Shown here piece after piece: positions 8,946-16,758 of a DNA stretch of 64,000 nucleotides; positions within the stretch are counted from its first letter, which is position 1; the number at the start of each line of letters is the position of its first letter. The stretch is from Cryptosporangium phraense (GTDB lineage Bacteria; Actinomycetota; Actinomycetes; Mycobacteriales; Cryptosporangiaceae). Where the stretch lies: NCBI RefSeq assembly GCF_006912135.1, contig NZ_VIRS01000015.1, positions 62,001-126,000 on the forward strand, read 5' to 3'. Under the pieces are notes generated by a model, which was not told the DNA's origin, did no database searches, and saw only the letters and a list, made by a program, of their open reading frames with translations. Made by a program: the position numbers and the translations under genes.

Positions 8946-10225
8946 CGGACCTCGCCACGGCCTGGCGGGCCGCCCTCGCCGCCGAGTTACCGGGCGCGGT
9001 CGCGCTGCGCCACCAGCTGCACGCGATGCCCCAGGTCTCGGGAGCGGAGGAGCCGACCGCCCGGCGGGTAGCCGCCGCGATCCTCGCCGGCCGGGCCGGC
9101 GGGGACGGCGCGGCCGACCTGGCCGACCCGGACGGCGCGGACGGCGCGGACGGCGGGGACGGCGGGGACGGCGGGGGTTCCCGGTCGTCGCCGGGCCGGG
9201 GCGCGTCGGCGGTCCGCCTGGAGACGATCGCCGGGACCGGGCGGTTGTTGCGGATCGGGCCGGACGGGCCGGCGGTCGGGCTCCGGGCCGAGATGGACGG
9301 GCTCCCGGTCGCGGAGGCGACCGGCGCGCCGTTCGCCGCGGTCAACGGCGCGATGCACGCCTGCGGTCACGACGTGCACCTCGCCGCGCTCGTCGCGGTC
9401 GTCCGCGCGGCCCGCCGCATCGACCTCCCGGCCGGTCTGGTCGCGGTGCTGCAGCCCCGCGAGGAGGTCGGCCCGACCGGCGCGGCCGACGTCGTCGCCT
9501 CCGGACGTCTGCTCGATCTGGACGTCCGGTCGCTGGTCGCCGCCCACGTGCAACCGCTGGTTCCGGCCGGGTGCGTCACCAGCGACCCCGGCCCCGTGAA
9601 CGCGTCGGTCGACGAGATCGACATCGTCATCACCGGGCGGGGCGGCCACGGCGCCTACCCCCACCTGGCCGCCGACCCCGTGCCCGCGCTGTGCCGGACC
9701 GTGCTCGCCGTGCCGGAGGCGGCCCGCGCCGCGGTCGATCCGCTGCACCCGGTGGTGGTGACGATCCCGCAGCTCGCCGGCTCGGGAGCCCCCAACGTCC
9801 TGCCCGGCGTGGCGACCGCCTCGGGCACCGTGCGGGCCATGCGCGAGCCGGACCGGAAGCTGGTGCACGACCGGATCGGCCGCACCGTGCGCGCGATCGC
9901 CGAGGCGCACGGCTGCACCGGCGAGTACCGCATCCGGCGGGGTGAGCCCGCGCTGGTCAACGATGCGGCGCTCGCCGGGGCGTCCGCCTCGTGGTTGAGG
10001 ACGTTCGGAGTGCCGTCGGCGAGCTTCGCGTCCTGCGGGTCCGACGACTTCGCCACCTACGGTCCGCAGGTGCCGATCCTGATGCACTTCGTCGGCACCG
10101 GAGAGGGCCCGGAGGGCCCGATGCTGCACGACGCGCGCTACCTGCCGGGAGACGGGACCGTGGAGCTGACCGCGCTGGCGCTGCTGGCCGGGTGGCTGGC
10201 CGGCTACGGGCTGATCGGGTCGTAG
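8942..10225 (+). CDS. M20-family amidohydrolase (hippurate/IAA-amino-acid hydrolase type)
   Basis: The protein (427 residues) has the M20D metal-site motifs in order: HACGHDVH with two His and Asp, REEVGPTGA with the catalytic Glu pair, AAHVQP with the third His, the dimerisation-domain GRGGHGAYPH, and C-terminal LMHFVGTGE. Such enzymes cleave the amide bond of N-acyl amino acids. Residues about 54-88 (nt 9100-9200) form an Asp/Gly-rich expansion of GAD and GGD units. The gene overlaps the amidohydrolase by GTGA and closes the four-gene operon. Its likely job is releasing the amino acid from a gamma-glutamyl or acyl conjugate; this is inferred. Confidence 0.87.
   Translation: MTDLATAWRAALAAELPGAVALRHQLHAMPQVSGAEEPTARRVAAAILAGRAGGDGAADLADPDGADGADGGDGGDGGGSRSSPGRGASAVRLETIAGTGRLLRIGPDGPAVGLRAEMDGLPVAEATGAPFAAVNGAMHACGHDVHLAALVAVVRAARRIDLPAGLVAVLQPREEVGPTGAADVVASGRLLDLDVRSLVAAHVQPLVPAGCVTSDPGPVNASVDEIDIVITGRGGHGAYPHLAADPVPALCRTVLAVPEAARAAVDPLHPVVVTIPQLAGSGAPNVLPGVATASGTVRAMREPDRKLVHDRIGRTVRAIAEAHGCTGEYRIRRGEPALVNDAALAGASASWLRTFGVPSASFASCGSDDFATYGPQVPILMHFVGTGEGPEGPMLHDARYLPGDGTVELTALALLAGWLAGYGLIGS
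9120..9180 (+). repeat. GACGGCGCG/GACGGCGGG tandem tract inside the M20 gene
   Basis: A 9-bp unit reading GACGGCG(C/G)G is repeated about six times in frame and encodes Asp-Gly-Ala and Asp-Gly-Gly triplets. It has the same character as the Gly tract of the gene before it. Confidence 0.7.
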
Positions 10226-10293
10226 GGAGGGTCACGGTGGCGACGGCCGGGTTTCGCTACGGCGGGTGATGGGGTTCTGGCATGATCGTCGCC

Positions 10294-10842
10294 ATGACGA
10301 CGCCCGGCCTCCTGCGCGAGGTTCGTGCTGTCGTCTTCGCGCTGGTGTGTCTGAGCGTGTCGGTGCCGCTGCACACCTGGGCGCACGGTGCTCTCCCGCC
10401 GCTGACCGCGGTGCTGGCCGGGGCGGGTCTCGTGCTCGGCGCGGGCGTTTTGCTGGCGAACCGGCGCCGGGGCTTCGGCGCGATCGCCGGGACGCTGGGC
10501 GTCGTCCAGGCCGGGCTGCACGGCCTGTTCTCGGTGGTGGGGGCTGAGCCGGGGCACGTGATGGTGCCCGCGCATTCAGCCTCGACGATGGTGTTCGCGC
10601 ACGTCGTGGCCGGTCTGCTGGCGGCGGCGTGGCTGTTCGCGGGCGAGGTCGCGGTCTGGCGTCTCGTGCGGTGGGTGGGGCGGCGGGTGCCGGCTCTGTT
10701 CGCGGTGGCGCGACTGGTTCTTGTCGTGCCTTTGCCGAGGCTGGCGTGCGCGCGCCGAGCCGAGCGGCACGTGCCGCTGCCCCGGTCGTTCTGGTCCCGC
10801 ACCGTGGCCCGCCGAGGCCCTCCCGCACTCCGACTCCGCTAG
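10294..10842 (+). CDS. Small His-containing membrane protein, paralogue A (unknown function, metal-region)
   Basis: This 182-residue protein has four hydrophobic stretches and a basic C-terminal tail ending in RRGPPALRLR. It is clearly paralogous to 17583-18158: both begin MT(T/S)PGLLRE, share an LH-x-WAHG segment, QAGLHGLF, an outward loop with His/Met/Ser, and AGEVAVWRLVRW. The conserved histidines sit at helix ends, which would suit metal handling. No known domain is recognised. Both copies have ATGATC-x-TCG-x-C before the second ATG, and a CATGAT 7 nt upstream would suit a leaderless start at 10294; ATG 10282 is the alternative. A repeat island follows directly. Confidence 0.7.
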   Translation: MTTPGLLREVRAVVFALVCLSVSVPLHTWAHGALPPLTAVLAGAGLVLGAGVLLANRRRGFGAIAGTLGVVQAGLHGLFSVVGAEPGHVMVPAHSASTMVFAHVVAGLLAAAWLFAGEVAVWRLVRWVGRRVPALFAVARLVLVVPLPRLACARRAERHVPLPRSFWSRTVARRGPPALRLR

Positions 10843-10886
10843 CCCGCCGCCTACCGTTCGCTGCGCCCTGATGCGCGACGCCGCCC

Positions 10887-10970
10887 CTGATGGCGCGCTG
10901 CCGCCCGGATGGCGCGGTGACGCCGCCGCTGATGGCGCGCTGCCGCCCGGATGGCGCGGTGACGCTGCCG
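10887..10970 (+). repeat. 42-bp direct repeat, two copies
   Basis: The unit starts CTGATGGCGCGCTGCCGCCC and recurs exactly 42 bp later, followed by a partial third copy (CCGCTGAGGGCGC). It lies in the first part of island 1. Confidence 0.75.
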
Positions 10971-11183
10971 CTGAGGGCGCGGAGGCCTGCGTGCGCTGAT
11001 GGCACGGACGCGCTGCGTGCCCGCGCCACGCGGTGGCGCCGTACGGCATCGCGGTGGCGCGCGGCGCTGCACTGAAGGCGGGGCGGCCCCGCCGCGCCGT
11101 AGCGGTGCGCGGTAGCGCTATGCGGTCGCGGCGTTGCGCGGCAGCGCGGCGGTGCCGTGTGGTGCGGCAGTGCAGTGCGGCAG

Positions 11184-11375
11184 CATTGCGCGGTGCGGAA
11201 GCGTCACGCGGCGGTGCGGTGCGGCGCGGCAGCATTGCGCGGTGCGGAAGCGTCACGCGGCGGTGCGGTGCGGCGCGGCAGCATTGCGCGGTGCGGAAGC
11301 GTCACGCGGCGGTGCGGCGCGGCAGCATTGCGCGGTGCGGCGCCGCAGTGCGGTGCGGCGCGGTACGTCGCGCGG
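11184..11375 (+). repeat. 49-bp tandem repeat (three full copies plus a shortened fourth)
   Basis: The unit begins CATTGCGCGGTGCGGAAGCG and starts at 11184, 11233 and 11282. The third copy lacks one GTGCG pentamer, so the next CATTGCGCGG begins at 11326 (44 bp later) and then decays into GTGCG/GCGCG pentamers. The full copies are identical by eye, which points to recent expansion. There are no spacers, so it is not a CRISPR array. Confidence 0.85.
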
Positions 11376-11396
11376 CGCGGTGCGGCGCGGTGCGGT

Positions 11397-11515
11397 GCGT
11401 CGCGCGGTGCGGTGCGTCGCGCGGTGCGGTGCGTCGCGCGGTGCGGCGCGGCAGTGCGGTGCGGCGCGGCAGTGCGGTGCGGTGCGGCGCGGCAGTGCGG
11501 TGCGGCAGCGCGTCG
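11397..11515 (+). repeat. 17-bp and 15-22-bp GCGG tandem units
   Basis: TGCGTCGCGCGGTGCGG is repeated three times with a period of 17 bp. GCGGCGCGGCAGTGCGGT-type units follow. The underlying period is a 5-mer, as in the 49-bp repeat beside it. Confidence 0.75.
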
Positions 11516-11877
11516 CGCGGCGGGGCTGCCATGGCGCGTGGCGCTGCGTTGGAGGCGCGGTGGCGTTGCGCCGTAGTGGTCGCCGGGTGGTGTGCGGCCG
11601 TGGAGGTGCGCGGTGGCGCCGGGGTGGTGGCGTCGTGCGGCAGCGCGGTGGCGTCGCGCTGACGGTGCGGTGGCATCGCCGGTGGCACGGCTCGGCTGCG
11701 CTGGCGGTGGCGCCGTGCGGTGGCGCCGTGCGCCGTGCGCCGGTGGTGGCGTCGCGCGGTGCGCGGCTGTATTGCGCGGACGCGGCTCAGCCGCGGTCGC
11801 GCGGCGAGTTTCCTTGACCTGCCTCGGTGGCAGCGGCGTTGTGCCGTGCCCTGGGCGCTCACTTGTGGAGAGATTTC

Positions 11878-13767
11878 GTGACGATCAGCTCTGACCCTCC
11901 CCGGCCCACTGTTGTGACAGGAGTGAAGGAAGCGACCGACGTGACGCCGGTTTCGGCGCCACCGGCAACGCTCGTGGCGGCACCACCAGCCGCGGTCCCG
12001 GCGACGCCCGCGCCCGTCTCGGCGCCCCCAGCCGCAACGCCGCCACCCGCGGCGCCCCCATCCGCAACGCCCCCAGCCGCAGCACCCCGGGCTGCGGCCA
12101 CCCCGACCGCAGCACCCCCGACCGCAGCACCCCCGACCGCAGCACCCCCAGCCTCGACCCCTCCAGCCTCAACGCCCCAGGCTGCGGCACCCCGGGCTGC
12201 GGCCACCCCGATCACAGCACCCCCGACCACAGCACCCCCGACCGCAGCACCCTCGACTGCAACGCCACCGGCCTCGGAACCCCCGGCCTCGGAACCCCCG
12301 GCCGCGGGGCCACCGGCCGCGGGGCCACCGGCCTCGGAACCGGCGCCCGCGCCCGCGCCCGCCGACGCGCCCGCGCTGCCGGCCTCGGAACCGGCGGCCG
12401 CGGTTCGGGCGGTGGTGCCCCTGTCCCGGTGGGCCGTGTTGCGGCGGTTGCACTTCTACGCCGGCATCTTCATCGGCCCCTTCCTCTTCATCGCCGCCCT
12501 CACCGGCCTCGCCTACACCCTCACCCCTCAACTCGACCGCATCGCCTACGGGCACGAGCTCTACGTCGACCAGATCACCGAATCCAAAGTCCCCCTCGCC
12601 GACCAGGTAGACGCAGCCCGCGCGGCGCACCCCACCGGCACGCTGACGACCGTCTCCGTCCTCGACGACCCCCACGCCACCACGCGGATCGCATTCTCCA
12701 CTCCGGAACTCGCCGCCGACGAGAAGGTCGACACGGTCTACGTCGACCCGTACACCGGACAGGTCCGCGGAACCCTCACCACCTGGTACGGCTCCACCCC
12801 CACCACGACCTGGCTCGACAGCTTCCACCGCACGCTCAACCTCGGCGACCTCGGCCGCAACTACTCGGAGCTGGCCGCGTCCTGGCTCTGGGTCGTCGCG
12901 CTGGGCGGCGTCGTCCTGTGGCTCGGCCGGAAGCGCAAGTACCGCGGCGAGCGCGGCCGGGCGCTCGTCCCCGACCTGCAGGCGAAGGGCGTCCGGCGGA
13001 CCCGGGGCTGGCACGCGTCGGTCGGCCTCTGGATCACGGCCGGGCTGCTGGTGCTGTCGGCGACCGGGCTGACCTGGTCGCAGCACGCCGGCGCGCATTT
13101 CAGCACGGTGCTGGACGCGATGAAGGGCCACGCCCCGGCCTTGGACGCCGGGCTGACGAGTGGCCACCACGGCACCGGCACCGCCCCAACCGGAGAAGGG
13201 CTACCGGCCGGGGTGAGCCTCGAGCAGGTGATCCGCGCGGCCGGGCCGATGTCCGGCCGCACCGACATCACGGTCCCCGCCGACGCGAGCACCGCGTACG
13301 TCGTGGCCCAGGACGACGGGGTCTGGCCGGTCGGTTTCGACCAGGTCGCGGTCGACCCGCGGAGCGGCGAGGTCACCGAGCGGGTCGAGTACGCCGACTG
13401 GCCGTTCCTGGCCAAGCTCACGAAGATCGGGATCCGCGCGCACATGGGTGAGCTGTTCGGGATCGTCAACCAGGTGCTGCTGGCCGCGCTGGCGCTCGGG
13501 CTGCTGTGCGTCATCGTCTGGGGGTACCGGATGTGGTGGCAGCGCCGTCCGCGGCGGGCGACGGCCCGGCTCGGTGCGCCGCCGGCACGCGGTGGCTGGC
13601 GCGCGCTGCCGGTCTGGTTCCTGGCGATCGCGGTCCCGGTCACGATCGCGGTCGGCTGGGCCCTCCCCCTGCTGGGGCTCTCGCTGCTGGCGTTCGTCGT
13701 CTTCGACCTGCTGGCCGGAGCCTTCCGCTGGGCCCTGCGCACCCCGGGCCCCCGCCCGGTCGACTGA
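11878..13767 (+). CDS. PepSY-associated membrane protein with long Pro/Ala-rich N-terminus
   Basis: This 629-residue protein starts at GTG 11878, which has GGAGAGA 6 nt upstream. Residues about 20-180 are almost only Ala, Pro, Thr, Ser and Glu, with imperfect internal duplications (TAAPPTAAPP units, ASEPPASEPP units). The PepSY_TM core follows: TM1 at about residue 187 (LHFYAGIFIGPFLF), an extracytoplasmic PepSY region (VDPYTGQVRG), WLDSFHRTLNLGDLG, further helices near 345, 385 and 525, and a C-terminal helical pair. The histidine in the TM1 LHFYAG is typical of the family, which is linked to iron or copper uptake. The Pro/Ala extension should be cytoplasmic and is unusual. Repeat island 1 is directly upstream. 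Confidence 0.87.
   Translation: MTISSDPPRPTVVTGVKEATDVTPVSAPPATLVAAPPAAVPATPAPVSAPPAATPPPAAPPSATPPAAAPRAAATPTAAPPTAAPPTAAPPASTPPASTPQAAAPRAAATPITAPPTTAPPTAAPSTATPPASEPPASEPPAAGPPAAGPPASEPAPAPAPADAPALPASEPAAAVRAVVPLSRWAVLRRLHFYAGIFIGPFLFIAALTGLAYTLTPQLDRIAYGHELYVDQITESKVPLADQVDAARAAHPTGTLTTVSVLDDPHATTRIAFSTPELAADEKVDTVYVDPYTGQVRGTLTTWYGSTPTTTWLDSFHRTLNLGDLGRNYSELAASWLWVVALGGVVLWLGRKRKYRGERGRALVPDLQAKGVRRTRGWHASVGLWITAGLLVLSATGLTWSQHAGAHFSTVLDAMKGHAPALDAGLTSGHHGTGTAPTGEGLPAGVSLEQVIRAAGPMSGRTDITVPADASTAYVVAQDDGVWPVGFDQVAVDPRSGEVTERVEYADWPFLAKLTKIGIRAHMGELFGIVNQVLLAALALGLLCVIVWGYRMWWQRRPRRATARLGAPPARGGWRALPVWFLAIAVPVTIAVGWALPLLGLSLLAFVVFDLLAGAFRWALRTPGPRPVD
11983..12400 (+). repeat. CCCCCGACCGCAGCA-type repeats encoding the Pro/Ala linker
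   Basis: Fifteen-bp units reading GACCGCAGCACCCCC and related forms recur. A block with APRAAATP followed by TAAPP units appears twice (nt about 12085-12150 and 12190-12250), and GCCTCGGAACCCCCG occurs in tandem near 12270-12300. All keep the reading frame. Confidence 0.75.
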
Positions 13768-13815
13768 CCCCCGGGCGGCGGGCCGCCCCGGCCCGCCGCC
13801 CACCGGCACGCGACC

Positions 13816-14313
13816 CTACGACGACATGATCGTGTTGACGTCGACCTTCCGGCCGGCGCCGGCCACGTGCCGTCCCCGCACCGCGACCCGGCGCTGCAGC
13901 CACAGCGCCCCGACGATCGTCCAGGCGATCGTCGCCGGGGCCAGCACCGCGAACCCGGCCAGCGCGGCGAACGCCACGCCCCAGCCGGACCCGAGCGCCA
14001 CCGCCAGCACGTGCCCCTCGACCAGCAACAGCCCGACGCCCGCGGCCAGCGCCGCGGTCCAGTGCGGCACCGCGGCCGGCTCCCGCAGCCAATGCGCCGC
14101 CGCCCACGACGGGTATCCGAGCAGGACGGTCAGCAGGAGCAGCAACGACACCGACGTGCCGGCGTCCGCGGTCCGGATGAACAACCCGACGGCCACGACC
14201 CCGGCACCCACTCCGGCCAGCGACCACGCGAGCTGGCGCCCGTGCGTCCGGGACGCTCTGCCCGTTCCACCCAGTCCGGCGGCTAACAGCACCGACAGCA
14301 AGTACGCGATCAC
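13816..14313 (-). CDS. Hypothetical four-helix membrane protein
   Basis: The 165-residue protein starts at GTG 14313, behind GGGGAGGCGAT. Four hydrophobic stretches are visible: the N-terminal MIAYLLSVLLAAGLGG, residues about 28-45, 52-66 with 82-105, and 112-140. A basic tail ends in VNTIMSS. No domain is recognised. It converges on the PepSY gene (48 bp between stops) and lies 67 bp before a methyltransferase on the same strand's far side. Confidence 0.65.
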   Translation of the reverse strand: MIAYLLSVLLAAGLGGTGRASRTHGRQLAWSLAGVGAGVVAVGLFIRTADAGTSVSLLLLLTVLLGYPSWAAAHWLREPAAVPHWTAALAAGVGLLLVEGHVLAVALGSGWGVAFAALAGFAVLAPATIAWTIVGALWLQRRVAVRGRHVAGAGRKVDVNTIMSS

Positions 14314-14380
14314 ATCGCCTCCCCAGAGAACGTGGCGCCCGTTTCTCCGGGGTTATCCGGTCACCGCCGCGGCTGAAACC

Positions 14381-15187
14381 TCAACCGACGCGGGCCACTG
14401 CGCCCAGACACGCGACGTCGGCCGGGTCCGGCCGGTCGTCGTCGAGCGGCCGCCACTCCGAGATCACCGCGATTCCCGGGTCCACCAGCGACATCCCGTC
14501 GAAGTACCGGGCGAGCTCGGAAGCGCTGCGCAGCTGGAACTCCCCGCCGGCCCGCGCCATCGCCTCGAGCGTGGCCGCGGTCGGAGCCGGCAGATAGTCG
14601 GCGCTGCCGTGCGAGATAGCCAGATAGCTGCCGGCCGGCAACGCCTCGACGAGCGTCCGCACCACCGCGTACGAGTCGGCCTTCGCGTCCGGCACGAAGT
14701 GCAGCACCGCGATCAGCATCAGCGCCACCGGTTGCGAGAAGTCGAGCGTCTCCCGGGCCTGCTCCAGGATCACCGCCGGGTTCCGCAGATCGGCCTCGAG
14801 GTACGACGTCAGGCCCTGCCGCGTCGACGTCAGCAGCGCCCGCGCGTGGGTCATCACCAGCGGGTCGTTGTCGACGTAGACGACCCGCGACTCGGGCGCG
14901 ATGCGCTGCGCGACCTCGTGCGTGTTGTCGGCCGTCGGCAGCCCGGTACCGACGTCGAGGAACTGGCGGATCCCGGCCTCGCGGGCCAGGTACGTCACCA
15001 CCCGGCGCAGGTACGCCCGGTTCTGCACCGCCCAGACCCGCGCGGTCGGGAAGACCGCGGCCATCTGCTCGCCGGACTCCCGATCGACCGCGAAGTGGTC
15101 CTTGCCGCCCAGCCAGTAGTTGTAGCGGCGGGCCGAGTGCGGCACGGTCGTGTCGATGCCCGCGAACACGGGCGGGTCGGGACTCAT
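14381..15187 (-). CDS. SAM-dependent methyltransferase, PF04672 (DUF574) family, copy 2
   Basis: The 268-residue protein has PHSARRYNYWLGGKDHFAVD at its N-terminus, the SAM motif FLDVGTGLPT, the acidic YVDNDP, LDFSQPVALMLIAVLHF in the core sheet and a C-terminal ISEWRPLDDD. The ATG at 15187 (GGAAGG 8 nt upstream) is chosen over an upstream in-frame start because the family begins here. It is closer to copy 1 than to copy 3 by eye. It has no obvious operon partner and its substrate is unknown. Confidence 0.86.
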   Translation of the reverse strand: MSPDPPVFAGIDTTVPHSARRYNYWLGGKDHFAVDRESGEQMAAVFPTARVWAVQNRAYLRRVVTYLAREAGIRQFLDVGTGLPTADNTHEVAQRIAPESRVVYVDNDPLVMTHARALLTSTRQGLTSYLEADLRNPAVILEQARETLDFSQPVALMLIAVLHFVPDAKADSYAVVRTLVEALPAGSYLAISHGSADYLPAPTAATLEAMARAGGEFQLRSASELARYFDGMSLVDPGIAVISEWRPLDDDRPDPADVACLGAVARVG

Positions 15188-15280
15188 CGCGACGCCTTCC
15201 GTCGGCCCCCGGGAACCAGCGCCGACGATCGTACTGCGAGTCGCGAAGGGACTGTCCCGCGGTGTTCCGCCGGGCAACGT

Positions 15281-15314
15281 AAAAAGAAGGACGGAACCGT
15301 CGGCAGACGGTCCC
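15281..15314 (-). terminator. Rho-independent terminator of cbtB-cbtA
   Basis: On the minus strand GGGACCGTC (15314-15306), loop TGCC, GACGGTTCC (15301-15293, one mismatch) and then GT CCTTCTTTTT follow the cbtA stop codon by 14 nt. A strong GC stem plus a T-rich tract is rare in this GC-rich window and is convincing. Confidence 0.8.
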
Positions 15315-15328
15315 GCCCCTCACCGGCC

Positions 15329-16183
15329 TCAGGCCGGGACCGCCGTGGTGGCCGCGGGCGCCGGTCGCGCGACCAGCACCCTCTCGGCGAGCGGGCCGAA
15401 GACCAGGCCGAACGCGGTCCACAGGATCAGCTGGGCGCCGACCGAGTACAGGCGGAACGTGGCCAGCACGTCCGCGGGGAAGCCCTCGTAGACGATCCGG
15501 CCGCTCGGGTCGCGCAGCGGCAGCGGCGTCTCGGTGGCCCGCTCGGAGCCGGTCGCGGCGACGTTCGCGGCCAGGTGGCCGAGCGGCGGGAGCAGCAGCA
15601 TCACGACCCCGACCGCGACGACGTAGGCGGCCCCGGCCAGCAGCGCCGCGTTCCAGTTCCCGAAGCGCGCGGCCAGCCGCTGCCCGAGCCAGACCGCGCC
15701 GCCGAGGAACACCAGCGACGCCAGCACCATCACCAGGTACAGCCCGCCGCGTGTGCCGATCGTGTCGTCGTTGCCCACCGCGGGTGGGTTGGCCGGGTAC
15801 TTCAGCCAGGGCACGAGGAACAGTCCGACGAACGCGCCCCCGGCGACGAGCAGCGCCAGCACCCGCGGCCGGACCATCCCGACCCGCCCGAGGCAGATCG
15901 TGTAGATCACGGTCGCGAGCAGGCCCATCGCGATGCCGAACGCGATCAGCCCCACGCCGATGCCGACGTTCGCCTGGATCGTCCGGGTGAACGTCTCGGC
16001 TTCCGCGGCCGGCACCGGCAGCCCGGCGGCCTTGTCGAGCGCGTCCTGAGCCGCGCCCCGACCCTCTTCGTAGTCGATGGCCTGCTGGATCTGCGGTTCA
16101 GCGAAGATCCGCGCGAAGACGAACGCGCACACGCCACCGATCCCGCCGGCCAGAGCGCCGCGCAGGAGGAGTTTGAGTTCCAC
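15329..16183 (-). CDS. cbtA: CbtA-type cobalt transporter subunit
   Basis: The 284-residue membrane protein opens with LLLRGALAGGIGG, continues with AFVFARIFAEP and an IDYEEG loop, and has about six helices, including LYLVMVLASLVFLGG and LILWTAFGLVFG. This pattern is that of CbtA (predicted cobalt transport, with CbtB). It lies 9 bp after cbtB. A cobalamin riboswitch and a strong promoter precede cbtB, and a terminator follows cbtA, so the pair is a self-contained transcription unit for cobalt import when cobalamin is scarce. Confidence 0.9.
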   Translation of the reverse strand: MELKLLLRGALAGGIGGVCAFVFARIFAEPQIQQAIDYEEGRGAAQDALDKAAGLPVPAAEAETFTRTIQANVGIGVGLIAFGIAMGLLATVIYTICLGRVGMVRPRVLALLVAGGAFVGLFLVPWLKYPANPPAVGNDDTIGTRGGLYLVMVLASLVFLGGAVWLGQRLAARFGNWNAALLAGAAYVVAVGVVMLLLPPLGHLAANVAATGSERATETPLPLRDPSGRIVYEGFPADVLATFRLYSVGAQLILWTAFGLVFGPLAERVLVARPAPAATTAVPA

Positions 16184-16192
16184 GGAGTCGGC

Positions 16193-16399
16193 TCAGTGGC
16201 AGGGGAAGCCGATGAAGTGCCGCGCGTCGTGCACGAACTCGTGGATGTGCACGTCGTTGCCGAAGACCGACACGGCCCCCTGGTCGACGCCGATGAAGTA
16301 GTAGAGCAGCAGCGCCAGCAACACGGCGGAGCCGAGGTACACGGCACCGCGCGAGCCGGAGATGACGACCGGCGTAGCGACAGCGGACGGCTGGGTCAC
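16193..16399 (-). CDS. cbtB: CbtB-type cobalt transporter subunit
   Basis: This 68-residue protein has one transmembrane helix (residues about 20-38, YLGSAVLLALLLYYFIG) and a His-rich C-terminus: HIHEFVHDARHFIGFPCH, with five His and one Cys. This matches CbtB, where the terminal histidines are thought to bind cobalt. The start GTG 16399 follows AGAGGAGG. A stem of GGGGA/TCCCC (16430-16414) lies immediately before that ribosome binding site and may be part of the riboswitch expression platform. Confidence 0.92.
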   Translation of the reverse strand: MTQPSAVATPVVISGSRGAVYLGSAVLLALLLYYFIGVDQGAVSVFGNDVHIHEFVHDARHFIGFPCH

Positions 16400-16449
16400 G
16401 TTGAGCCTCCTCTGGGGATCGTGCGTCCCCCTGTGGTCAGGGCTTCCGT

Positions 16450-16541
16450 GACGGCGCCAGTATCTGACTCACCGGCTGGGCAGCCGGCACACAGTGGCGC
16501 GACCGTGCTGGGTTTTCACCAGCTTCCTCGCACCGTCACGT
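16450..16541 (-). promoter_or_regulatory. Cobalamin riboswitch
   Basis: On the minus strand the conserved blocks appear in order: GAGGAAGCTGGTGAAAACCC (GGTGAAAACC at 16520-16511), the core GCCACTGT (16498-16491), a CCGGCTG/CAGCCGG hairpin, and the B12 box GAGTCAGATACTGGCGCC (16470-16453). This is the canonical cobalamin (RF00174) arrangement. It lies between the predicted cbtB promoter and cbtB, so cobalt import is predicted to switch off when adenosylcobalamin or a related corrinoid is plentiful. Confidence 0.93.
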
Positions 16542-16547
16542 TGTTCG

Positions 16548-16576
16548 AACATAGGACCGCACTGACGTGCGGTCAA
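16548..16576 (-). promoter_or_regulatory. cbtBA promoter with inverted repeat over the -35/spacer
   Basis: Minus strand TTGACC (16576-16571) and TATGTT (16553-16548) are 17 bp apart, a near-consensus housekeeping promoter. A perfect 8-bp inverted repeat, GACCGCAC and GTGCGGTC around TGAC (16555-16574), covers the spacer and most of the -35 box, so a repressor could block it. A TGTTCGAACA palindrome (16543-16552) overlaps the -10. The predicted start site is near 16541, just before the riboswitch. Confidence 0.7.
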
Positions 16577-16758
16577 TCGTGGGGTCCGGCGCGCGAGACC
16601 TTCATCTCAGTTGATGGGGGGTTTTGTTACGCCTGCCTGGCTGGGGTTCGGGGGTCCGGGACTGGGTCTGGGAGGCTGGGGCTCGGTCGTTCCGCTCCTT
16701 CGGGGGTGGTTGCTGGCTCGGCCTCGCTGGCTGGGGGTGTGCAACGCCTGGCCCGCAC
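16577..16758. other. Gap without gene (180 bp) between cbt promoter and merR promoter
   Basis: The sequence is G-rich (CTGGGGTTCGGGGGTCCGGG and similar). I see no gene, hairpin or palindrome that I can support here. Confidence 0.5.

Larger units (their letters stand above)
10843..11877 (+). repeat. GC-rich repeat island 1 (no convincing gene)
   Basis: This stretch of about 1 kb lies between paralogue A and the PepSY gene. It is built from short GCGGT/GCGGC/GCGTC-type words. A 42-bp unit occurs twice (from 10887 and 10929), a 49-bp unit in tandem from 11184, and a 17-bp unit near 11397-11447. All six frames are largely open because stop codons are rare in such sequence. The translations are Arg/Ala/Gly/Cys/Ser simple sequence without domains, so I do not call a protein. 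The last about 50 bp before 11878 hold the PepSY ribosome binding site GGAGAGA. Confidence 0.8.

Noticed and set aside
11184-11375. 49-bp repeat as a CRISPR array or origin iterons
   Set aside because: There are no spacers, no DnaA/Rep-type gene and no AT-rich unwinding element nearby.
11033-11817. Long plus-strand open frames through island 1 (about 200-230 codons)
   Set aside because: All frames are open because the sequence lacks A/T; the translations are simple Arg/Ala/Gly/Cys repeats and no ribosome binding site or domain is visible.
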